In this document: positions 54,469-61,401 of the stretch, in pieces
How the letters are laid out: every line of letters starts with the position of its first letter
Position numbering within the stretch: the first letter of the stretch is position 1
NCBI RefSeq assembly: GCF_014649715.1
Contig: NZ_BMTO01000019.1
Coordinates: forward strand, 61,408 to 125,407
Source: Streptomyces lateritius
Lineage (GTDB): Bacteria; Actinomycetota; Actinomycetes; Streptomycetales; Streptomycetaceae
DNA: 64,000 bases
Direction of reading: 5' to 3'
Translations under genes and position numbers: made by a program
The notes under the pieces: generated by a model
Database searches by the model: none
What the model was told of the DNA's origin: nothing
Seen by the model: the letters and a program-made list of their open reading frames with translations, nothing else

Positions 54469-55251
54469 CTACCGCATCAGCTCGCCCGCATTGACGAGCA
54501 GTGACTGCCCGGTGATGGCGCGCGCCCGATCCGAGGCGAGGAAGGCCGCCGCCTCCGCCACGTCCCCGTCGGTCGCCAGCTCCGGCAGCGCCATCCGCTC
54601 CGTGAGCCGGCCGAGCACCTCGGCCTCCGCCACCCCTTCGGTGTGCGCGGTGAACCGCACGTACGCCTGGACCGGCGGGCCCCACATCCACCCCGGCAGC
54701 ACGCTGTTGACCCGGATCCGATGGCGGCCCAGCTCGCGGGCCATCGAGTACATCGCAGAGGTGAGCGCCCCCTTCGAGGCCGCGTACGCCGCCTGCTGGA
54801 CCTGCGAGGGCGCCGCCACCGCCGACTGCGTCCCGACCAGGACGACGGCACCCCCGTGCTCCTTGAGCGCCGGCAGGCACGCCCGGGTCATCCGCAGGGT
54901 GCCCAGCAGATTGACGTCCAGGACGCCCTGCCAGGTGGTGAAGTCGGCGTCCTCCAGGCCGCCGAAACAGCTGTCCCAGGCGGCGACGTGGACCACCGCG
55001 TCGATCGCGCCGAAGCGCGACAGTGCGAGCGCGGCGAGCGCCTCGCACCGCGCCTCGTCGGTGATGTCGGTGGCGAGGTACGCGGTGCGTCCGCCCTCCG
55101 GGTCGATCTCGGCCGCCGACTTGGCGAGGTTGGCCTCGGTGCGCGCGCCGAGCACCGCGTTGCCCCCGTCCCGTACCACCGTCTCGGCGATCCGGCGCCC
55201 GAGCCCGGGACCGACACCCGACACGACCACGGTCTTTCCCTGGAGCAGCAT
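54469..55251 (-). CDS. SDR family oxidoreductase
   Basis: 260 residues. Cofactor loop VVVSGVGPGLGRRIAE (a GxGxGxG variant of TGxxxGxG), VLGARTEANL (Arg after beta2, favouring NADP(H)), DVNLLGTLRMT, catalytic Ser/Tyr/Lys in LVGTQSAVAAPSQVQQAAYA then SKGAL, and the C-terminal SLLVNAGELM. It would oxidise or reduce a hydroxyl/keto group. ATG 55251 follows GGGAGGCG. It is divergent from the EthD-like gene at 55332, with a perfect copy of the window's common operator (55281-55295) between them, so it belongs to the same putative regulon. Confidence 0.87.
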   Translation of the reverse strand: MLLQGKTVVVSGVGPGLGRRIAETVVRDGGNAVLGARTEANLAKSAAEIDPEGGRTAYLATDITDEARCEALAALALSRFGAIDAVVHVAAWDSCFGGLEDADFTTWQGVLDVNLLGTLRMTRACLPALKEHGGAVVLVGTQSAVAAPSQVQQAAYAASKGALTSAMYSMARELGRHRIRVNSVLPGWMWGPPVQAYVRFTAHTEGVAEAEVLGRLTERMALPELATDGDVAEAAAFLASDRARAITGQSLLVNAGELMR

Positions 55252-55280
55252 CCGGGCGCCTCCCGCCTCTGGCCATCTAC

Positions 55281-55295
55281 CTGACGGCCCGTCAG
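55281..55295. promoter_or_regulatory. TetR-type operator copy (perfect)
   Basis: CTGACGGCCCGTCAG is a perfect palindrome of the CTGACG-N3-CGTCAG type. It is centred in the 80-bp gap between the divergent SDR and EthD-like genes. Confidence 0.75.
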
Positions 55296-55331
55296 AGTAG
55301 GGGTCTCCGACGGACAAGGGAAGGGCGGGAG

Positions 55332-56174
55332 ATGGACGAGGCGGGGAGCGGGACACGCAGCGAGACGTACGCGGAGCTGGCGGCGGTGGGGCCGTACGGG
55401 GTCCGCCCGGGACACGCGCTGATCACCATGGTCGAACCGCACCCGGGTCACGAGTACGCCTACAACCGCTGGTACGAGGACGACCACTACTACGCGGGGG
55501 CGATGGCGATGCCCTGGATGTACGCGGGCCGCCGCTGGGTCGCCACCCGCGAGCTCCAGGAACTCCGGGTCCCGGAGAAGTCCGCGGTCGCCCAGCCCGT
55601 CACGGCCGGCTGCTACCTCTCCACGTACTGGATCACCGAGGGCCGCTACGACGACCACATGAAGTGGACCGTCGCCGTCAACAAGCGCCTGAACCGCGAC
55701 GCCCGGGTCTACCACGACCGTACGCACGTCTTCACGGCCTTCCAGAACCACGAGGCGACCGTGTACCGGGACGGGGCGGCCGGGCCGCGCGACGTCCACG
55801 CCCTCGACCACCCGTACGCGGGCCTGATCCTCCAGGTGATCGACACGGAGGGGCCGGAGCGGCGGGTCGAGCTGCTCGAACGGCTGTGCTCGCGCGAACT
55901 GCCCCGGCGGCTCACCGGTTCTCCGGCGGCGATGGTCACGGTCTTCCGGCCGACACCGCTGCCCGGCGACCGGATGACGTACGTGAAGCAGGTCGAGGGG
56001 GCCGACACGCGGCTGACCCTGCTGTGGTTCCTGGAGCGCGACCCGCGCGCCTGCTGGTCCGCCCACTTCGCGGACCTGGACACGGTCGCGGGGGAGGCCG
56101 GGCGGGCCGAGCTGGTGGCGCCGTTCATCCCGACGGTGCCGGGCACGGACCGGTACGTGGACCAGCTTCGCTGA
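55332..56174 (+). CDS. Conserved protein with EthD-like (dimeric alpha/beta-barrel) features
   Basis: 280 residues. The stretch ALITMVEPHPGHEYAYNRWY, then EDDHYYAGAMAMPWMYAGRRW, resembles the first half of EthD/DABB domains (N-x-W-Y-x-x-x-H followed by a Pro/Gly turn and a beta-strand). A second similar half, with GLILQVIDTEGPERRVELLERL near 160, suggests an internal duplication. EthD-like proteins assist cytochrome P450 or monooxygenase degradation systems or act as cyclases. I do not recognise an exact family. ATG 55332 follows GGGCGGGAG. It shares the operator with the divergent SDR gene. Confidence 0.7.
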   Translation: MDEAGSGTRSETYAELAAVGPYGVRPGHALITMVEPHPGHEYAYNRWYEDDHYYAGAMAMPWMYAGRRWVATRELQELRVPEKSAVAQPVTAGCYLSTYWITEGRYDDHMKWTVAVNKRLNRDARVYHDRTHVFTAFQNHEATVYRDGAAGPRDVHALDHPYAGLILQVIDTEGPERRVELLERLCSRELPRRLTGSPAAMVTVFRPTPLPGDRMTYVKQVEGADTRLTLLWFLERDPRACWSAHFADLDTVAGEAGRAELVAPFIPTVPGTDRYVDQLR

Positions 56175-56276
56175 GCCCTTCGGGAGCCGGCTCTTTCGGA
56201 GCCGAGCCTTTCTGAGCCGGCCCTTTCGGAGCCGAGCCTTTCGGAGCCGTTCCTTTCGGGGCCGAGCCTTCTCGGG
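56173..56276. repeat. Degenerate tandem repeat, about 15-bp unit
   Basis: Six or seven copies of GAGCC(T/C)TTTCGGAGCCG-type units follow one another after the EthD-like stop codon. Each unit is self-complementary (GGCTC/GAGCC around a TTTCG centre), so the RNA can form successive small hairpins. It probably works as, or grew from, a terminator. It separates two convergent genes. Confidence 0.65.
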
Positions 56277-56345
56277 AACGGCCGAGCCCCCTCGGCCAGG
56301 ACGGCGGACCGGACGAGAGGGCTCTTTCCGTGGTGCGGAGCGAAC

Positions 56346-56546
56346 TCAGAGAGTCCCGGTGGTGACCAAGCCGACGAAGGCGTTCCACGACCCCGACCCG
56401 AAAGCGATGGACGGACCCTCGGGGGCCTTGGAGTCCCGGACCGCGATCGATGCCACGACGGGGGACTTGACTTCGACGCAGGCCCCGTTTCCGCCGGAAT
56501 AGGAGGACTTCGTCCAGGTGTCCGTAGCGCCCTGAATAATCGCCAT
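56346..56546 (-). CDS. DUF397 domain protein
   Basis: 66 residues. Pattern WTKSSYSGGNGACVEVKSPV, then AVRDSKAPEGPSIAFGSGSWNAFVG, the standard DUF397 domain (W-x-K-S-S-x-S, C-V-E-V, R-D-S-K, W-x-x-F). These small proteins are nearly always encoded next to XRE/DUF5753 regulators in Streptomyces, as here (216 bp downstream of one), and are thought to work with them as a regulator/antagonist pair, as with the bldB/whiJ-type systems. ATG 56546. Confidence 0.9.
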   Translation of the reverse strand: MAIIQGATDTWTKSSYSGGNGACVEVKSPVVASIAVRDSKAPEGPSIAFGSGSWNAFVGLVTTGTL

Positions 56547-56764
56547 GTTCTTAGCTCCGGTTCTGCCAGTAGTGTGTCGCGCCAACCTTCTTGCTGGCGT
56601 GATCGACGCTACTCGCCGGTCCCGTCGCGTGGGGCGGGCGTTCACTCGACCGGATGGCATATTCCAAGCGGGCTTCCGCTGGGGTGAGGCCGCGGTGTAC
56701 CGTACCGGCCTTTCACTTCGTACCGGCCGCGCATAGGCCCCGCAGCGGCGCCGCGGTGACCGGA

Positions 56765-57625
56765 TCAGGCCGCCGCGTACTTCTTCGCAATCTCCTCGAT
56801 GAAGTCCCGGGTCTGCTCCACATTCAGCGCCTGCGCCCGCAGATGTTCGTACATCACGCTGTACTTGGCGACATCCTGGGCTTTCTCCAGATAAAGGTCG
56901 CTCGTCACACCCTCGATGTACACGACGCTCGAGTCGGACGTGTCCGGGAATTCCAGGATCGCGTAATGCCCGCTGATTCCCGGATGCGCGCCCATGTCGA
57001 ACGGCAGCACCTGCACGGTGACGTGCGGCAGGTGCGACTGCTCGACGAGATGCTCCAACTGCTCGATCATCAGCTGCTTGTTGCCGACGATCCGGCGCAG
57101 CGCGCCCTCGTCGATCACCGCCCACAGTCGCAGCGGACGCTCCTCGTCCTTGATCCGGTCCTGCCGCCGGGTGCGGACCGAGACCCGCTTGTCGATGTCG
57201 GCGGGGGTGGACTCGGGCAGCGCGCCGGCGATCACGGCCTCCGCGTAGCCGTGCGTCTGCAGCAGCCCGGGGATGATCTGCGGCTCGTACACCCGCAGGC
57301 TCTCCGCGTCCGTCTCCAGGCCGATGTAGACGCTGTACGGGATGTCGCCGAAGGCGTGCCACCAGCCCTGCTGGCGCGAGTCCTTGGCCATCTGCATCAG
57401 CGACTCGACGACCCGCTCGTCCTCGACCTCGTACACCCCGCACAGGTCGCGGACATCCCGCTGACTGATCGAGCGACGGCCGTTCTCGAGGCGGCTGATC
57501 TTGGACTGCGAGACCAGAAGGCGCTCGGCGACCTGCTCGGCCGTCATGTTCTTCTGCTCCCGGAGCCGGCGCAACTCCTGGCCCAATCGGCGTCGCCTGA
57601 CGGTGGGGTTGACGTTGGACGCCAC
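56765..57625 (-). CDS. XRE-family regulator with DUF5753 domain
   Basis: 286 residues. N-terminal Cro/CI helix-turn-helix at about 15-65 (LGQELRRLREQKNMTAEQVA, then LVSQSKISRLENGRRSI), followed by the DUF5753 sensor domain (YEPQIIPGLLQTHGYAEAVI, LWAVIDEGALRRIVGN, VTVQVLPFDMGAHPGISGHY, VVYIEGVTSDLYLEK). This is the WhiJ-like family, paired with the DUF397 gene downstream. Such pairs affect development and antibiotic production in Streptomyces. ATG 57625. The 190-bp stretch upstream holds its promoter and no gene. Confidence 0.92.
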   Translation of the reverse strand: MASNVNPTVRRRRLGQELRRLREQKNMTAEQVAERLLVSQSKISRLENGRRSISQRDVRDLCGVYEVEDERVVESLMQMAKDSRQQGWWHAFGDIPYSVYIGLETDAESLRVYEPQIIPGLLQTHGYAEAVIAGALPESTPADIDKRVSVRTRRQDRIKDEERPLRLWAVIDEGALRRIVGNKQLMIEQLEHLVEQSHLPHVTVQVLPFDMGAHPGISGHYAILEFPDTSDSSVVYIEGVTSDLYLEKAQDVAKYSVMYEHLRAQALNVEQTRDFIEEIAKKYAAA

Positions 57626-57815
57626 GGAAACTGCACCTCCGGCTGTCGGCTGCGTAGCTGTGAGTATCTACTGCTTGGCAGACTGCCACCAAAGGTGTGG
57701 TGTGCGCTGGGAAACGGTCACAACGCTGGGGAAACGCGCGTGGGCGGGGCGGTCGTGACGACCACCCCGCGCTCGCGTGCGGCTCCCGGACCGGTTCTTC
57801 CGGGTCGGTTCTGTT

Positions 57816-58538
57816 CTAGTGGACGGCGGCGCGGACCATGCCGCCGCGACGGGGCTGCTCGGGGACGCCCGCGGGACGCCCGCCACCCGTCGCCGGGTTA
57901 CGGCGCGGCTGGGCGGCCACACCGTTCTGGACGTCCATCACGGCGTGCGCCACGAGGCCGCCCATGGGGTCGTGCCGGATCAGATCGCGCAGCCGGGACC
58001 GCGACGACCGTCCTTCGTTCCCCGGGTACAGGTGCTTGCCGAGTCCGACCGCGTGGGCCAGCGCGGCGAGCGCCGCGGTCCGCGGGTCCGGCGGTACGCC
58101 GGTGCGGATCGCACTGTCCAGCCGGGCCCTGATCTCCCGGCTGATCGCCGTCTCCGTCGCCTGGTAGCGAGTCGTCGGCAGCACCCCGCACATCTGGCCC
58201 TCCACGGCATGCACCATGCCGCATCGCTCCAGATGCGAGAGATACGTCTGGCGGAGCCCCAGTCGGGGTCCGCCGATCCAGTGGACGGCCCGAACCGGGC
58301 TGCCGCGTCTGCGCAGCAGTTCCAGTGCGGAGTCCAGAGTCGGATCTCCGGTCGGCCGTGGCATCACCACGGCGATACGATCCCCGTCAGGGGCTATCCG
58401 CCCCGCCAGAGCCAGCTCCACTAGCTGTGCTCCGGCGAGGCCCAGGTCGAGCGACTGCGGCTGCGCTGTGGTACCCGTGGCCGGGTCCAGAGCGAGCAGC
58501 AGAAGCTCCTCCGGAAGTGTTCTGCGGCTCCTGCCCAT
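57816..58538 (-). CDS. GPP34 (GOLPH3/Vps74-like) family protein
   Basis: 240 residues. LPEELLLLALDPATG at the start, LGLAGAQLVELALAGRIA, GLRQTYLSHLERCGMV, RIRARLDSAI-like IRARLDSAIRTG and TAALAALAHAVGLGKHLYP match the all-helical GPP34 family. In yeast and animals these bind phosphatidylinositol 4-phosphate; the bacterial role is unknown. ATG 58538 is chosen (ribosome-binding site GGGGAGG 6 nt upstream); an earlier ATG at 58565 lacks one. The C-terminus is Arg/Gly/Pro-rich. Divergent from the carboxypeptidase gene. Confidence 0.82.
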   Translation of the reverse strand: MGRSRRTLPEELLLLALDPATGTTAQPQSLDLGLAGAQLVELALAGRIAPDGDRIAVVMPRPTGDPTLDSALELLRRRGSPVRAVHWIGGPRLGLRQTYLSHLERCGMVHAVEGQMCGVLPTTRYQATETAISREIRARLDSAIRTGVPPDPRTAALAALAHAVGLGKHLYPGNEGRSSRSRLRDLIRHDPMGGLVAHAVMDVQNGVAAQPRRNPATGGGRPAGVPEQPRRGGMVRAAVH

Positions 58539-58721
58539 CCATGCCTCCCCGCGTGGATGAGTCACAGGGTGACCCCTCTCACATTCATCTGTCGAGAGTG
58601 CCTGGGTGGTTCGTACGGGAACCGATAGGTATGTCGTTCTCGTCTAGCACGGGTGCCAAGGGGTTCACACAGGACACTGGTACACGGTTCGGACGTACGA
58701 ATGACGCATGGAGGAGGCACG

Positions 58722-61142
58722 GTGGCGGGCGAGTCCCCCGACAAGGCGGAGCAGCAGGAGTCTTCGGGGTCTTCAGGGGGCTCGACGGCTTCCGCGGAGA
58801 CGACTCCGGCGGGCGGCCGGGATCCGCGGCTCTCCGTGCTTCGCGAAGCGCAGCCGTCGGGAACGGCTTCGGCGGTCCAGGTCGACCAGCCGACGGCCGT
58901 CTTCAAGACCTTGGCACCGCGTACGTCGGAGGACGACGCGCCGACGGTGGACGAGGCGGCGGCCGAGGAGCCGGTGTCCGAGGGGCCGGCGGCCGAGGAG
59001 CCGGTGGCGGACGAGGTCGTGGAGGCTCCTTCGGCGGAAGAACCGGCGGACGACTCGACGGAGTCGGCCGGCGCGGCGGACTCGGCCGATGCGGCGGACT
59101 CGGCCGATGCGGCGGACTCGGCCGATGCGGCGGACGAGCCGGCAGAGGCCGGTGGCGACCGTCTGAGGGACGCGGTGGCGGCGTGGGTCGCCTCCGGCGA
59201 CGAGGAGCCGTCAGAGGCGGACGAGAAGCCGGCTCCGGCCGAGTCCGAGGATGCCCCGGCGGCGGAGACCGCCGAGGGGTCCTGGTTCGCGGCGCGGAAG
59301 GATGCCGAGACCGCTGAGCCGGGGGCCGCGGACGACGCCGAGCCGGAGCCGGAGCCGGAGGGCGAGCCCGAGGCCGCGGACGACGCCGAGCCGGAGGCGG
59401 AGCCGGAGCCGGAGGGCAAGCCCGAGGCCGGGAAGAGTCCCGAGGCCGAGGAGAGCTCCGAGGCCGAGTTGGGCTCCGAGACCGAGGGCGGGGCCGAGGA
59501 CGAGCCTGAGGCCGTCGATCAGCCCACCGCCGTGTTCAAGGCGGTGCGGCCGCCCGTCGTGGATCAGCCGACGACCGCGCTGATGATCCCGCCGCTGCCG
59601 AAGGCGCCGGAGGCCCGCGAGTCCGCTGCCGAGCCGTCCGTCCCGGAGTCTCCCGCCGAGCGCACGAGCAAGTTCGTCCCCCTGCGCCCGGACGTCCCCC
59701 GTGCGGCACCCGCCGCCCCCGATGCGAAGCAGCCGGCGGCCAAGGCGCCTGAGACCAAGGCGCCCGCGGCCCCCGCGGCGAAGGCGCCGGCCCCCCTCCC
59801 CGTACCCCCGCCGTCCCTCACCGAGGCCGAGCGGACCAGGCAGCAGCCGATGCCGCCGCTTCCCCCGCTGGACCTGCTCGCGGAACTGACCAACACCCCG
59901 CCCCCGCCGCCGACGCCGCTGCGCACCACCGTCCGGCGAGTGCGGATCTGGACGCCGCTGGTCATCCTTCTGCTGATCATCTTTGCGATCGCACAGTTCG
60001 TACGACCGCTGCCCGCTCCCGTCCTGAGCCTCTCCGCCGCCCCCACGTTCACCTTCGCGGGCGGCGAGCTGAACATGCCGTGGCCCACCGAGGGCCAGGG
60101 CGCCGCCGAGGTCGAGGGCGTCGGCTCGCTCGGGACGTACGGGGCTCAGAAGCCCGCGCCGATCGCGAGTGTCGCCAAGACGATGACGGCGTACGTGATC
60201 CTCCGCGACCACCCCATCAAGGGCAACGAAGCCGGCCCGAAGATCACGGTCGACCAGAAGGCCGGCGAGCAGGCCAAGGCCAAGGACGAGTCGACGGCGG
60301 CGATCAAGGAGGGGCAGGAGTACACGGAGAAGCAGCTGCTCCAGCTCCTCATGATCCCCTCCGGGAACAACGTCGCCCGGCTGCTCGCCCGCTGGGACGC
60401 CGACTCGGAGGCCGCGTTCGTCGACAAGATGAACGCCGCCGCCAAGGAGCTCGGCATGACCGACTCCGTCTACACCGACCCGTCCGGCCTGCAGTCCACG
60501 ACCGTCTCCACCCCGCAGGACCAGCTGAAGCTGGCGAGGGCGGTGATGCAGTACGACGTGTTCCGGGAGATCGTGAACATGCCGAACCTGACCGTCGAGG
60601 GCATCCCGGGCCAGATCGAGAACAACAACAACATCCTCCTGGAGCCGGGCGTCAGCGGCATCAAGACGGGGTCCTCCACGCCGGCCGGCGGCAACCTGCT
60701 CTGGTCCGCGAACACCGTGATCGACGGCAAGAACCGCCGCATCCTGGGCGTAGTGATGGGGGCGAAGGACGCCGACCAGCTGCACAAGAAGCTCCAGCTG
60801 GCGATCGACTACAGCCTGAAGCTGATCCAGCAGGCGCAGAAGGACGTCACCTCCGCCGCCGTCGTCCGCAAGGGCCAGGTCGTCGGCTACGTCGACGACG
60901 GGCTCGGCGGCCGGACGCCGGTGATCGCGACGAAGGAGCTCAAGGCCATCGGCTGGCCGGGCCTGAAGGTGAATCTCCAGCTCACCGACGGCGGCAAGGC
61001 CGTACCGCACGCCGGCAAGGCGGGCGACGTCGTCGGCCAGGTGTCGATCGGCACCGGCGCCGGCAAGGTCAGCGCCCCCGTCGCCCTCCGGTCCGACCTG
61101 GTGGAGCCGGGCTTCGACAAGAAGCTGACCCGCATCGGCTGA
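58722..61142 (+). CDS. D-alanyl-D-alanine carboxypeptidase (S11) with very long acidic N-terminal region
   Basis: 806 residues. Residues 1-400 are low complexity (Glu/Ala/Asp/Pro-rich, with AADSAD and EPEPE repeats and two copies of DQPTAVF). One transmembrane helix (about 406-430: LVILLLIIFAIAQFV) follows, then the penicillin-binding domain: SxxK S483VAK486, SxN S547GN549, KTG K648-G650. It removes the terminal D-Ala from peptidoglycan stem peptides outside the membrane; the acidic tail is cytoplasmic if the helix acts as a signal anchor. GTG 58722 has GGAGG 7 nt upstream. It matches the large Streptomyces DacA-like proteins of this locus. Confidence 0.9.
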   Translation: MAGESPDKAEQQESSGSSGGSTASAETTPAGGRDPRLSVLREAQPSGTASAVQVDQPTAVFKTLAPRTSEDDAPTVDEAAAEEPVSEGPAAEEPVADEVVEAPSAEEPADDSTESAGAADSADAADSADAADSADAADEPAEAGGDRLRDAVAAWVASGDEEPSEADEKPAPAESEDAPAAETAEGSWFAARKDAETAEPGAADDAEPEPEPEGEPEAADDAEPEAEPEPEGKPEAGKSPEAEESSEAELGSETEGGAEDEPEAVDQPTAVFKAVRPPVVDQPTTALMIPPLPKAPEARESAAEPSVPESPAERTSKFVPLRPDVPRAAPAAPDAKQPAAKAPETKAPAAPAAKAPAPLPVPPPSLTEAERTRQQPMPPLPPLDLLAELTNTPPPPPTPLRTTVRRVRIWTPLVILLLIIFAIAQFVRPLPAPVLSLSAAPTFTFAGGELNMPWPTEGQGAAEVEGVGSLGTYGAQKPAPIASVAKTMTAYVILRDHPIKGNEAGPKITVDQKAGEQAKAKDESTAAIKEGQEYTEKQLLQLLMIPSGNNVARLLARWDADSEAAFVDKMNAAAKELGMTDSVYTDPSGLQSTTVSTPQDQLKLARAVMQYDVFREIVNMPNLTVEGIPGQIENNNNILLEPGVSGIKTGSSTPAGGNLLWSANTVIDGKNRRILGVVMGAKDADQLHKKLQLAIDYSLKLIQQAQKDVTSAAVVRKGQVVGYVDDGLGGRTPVIATKELKAIGWPGLKVNLQLTDGGKAVPHAGKAGDVVGQVSIGTGAGKVSAPVALRSDLVEPGFDKKLTRIG
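59073..59138 (+). repeat. 18-bp in-frame tandem repeat in the carboxypeptidase gene
   Basis: GCGGCGGACTCGGCCGAT is present three times in perfect tandem, followed by a partial fourth copy, encoding AADSAD units. Recent repeat expansion is likely because the copies are identical at DNA level. Confidence 0.85.
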
Positions 61143-61169
61143 CTCGCGTCGGCTGTCCGCATCGGTGAC

Positions 61170-61300
61170 CGGCCCGGGCCGGCCCCGCTCGGGCGGGCCC
61201 CGCTCGGGCCGGCCCACCCGGGCTGACCCACCCGGGCTGACCCACCCGGGCTGACCCGCCCGGGCCGGCCGGTCCCGGCTGACCCGCTCGGGCTGATCCG
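61170..61300. repeat. 14-bp GC-rich tandem repeat array
   Basis: ACCCGGGCTGACCC occurs three times in perfect tandem from 61216, flanked by degenerate copies on both sides (GCTCGGGC-type and CGGTCCCGGCTGACCC). It fills most of the 259-bp gap between the carboxypeptidase and the next gene. The CCCGGG cores are palindromic. No open frame of interest is inside. Confidence 0.8.
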
Positions 61301-61401
61301 CCGGGGCGACGTGACGGGTGCCCCGGTCTCCGGGGCACCCAGCTGTTAGCGTTCCGAGAGACCAGAAGCATGCGCGAAGGGCAGCACGGGAGAGGGCCGC
61401 A

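Noticed and set aside
56125..56388. Minus-strand open frame with APKGS pentapeptide repeats
   Set aside because: The repeats derive from the 15-bp intergenic tandem repeat. The frame runs across the ends of two real convergent genes and has no ribosome-binding site.
61216..61257. CRISPR-like array
   Set aside because: The unit is only 14 bp and strictly tandem, with no spacers and no cas genes.
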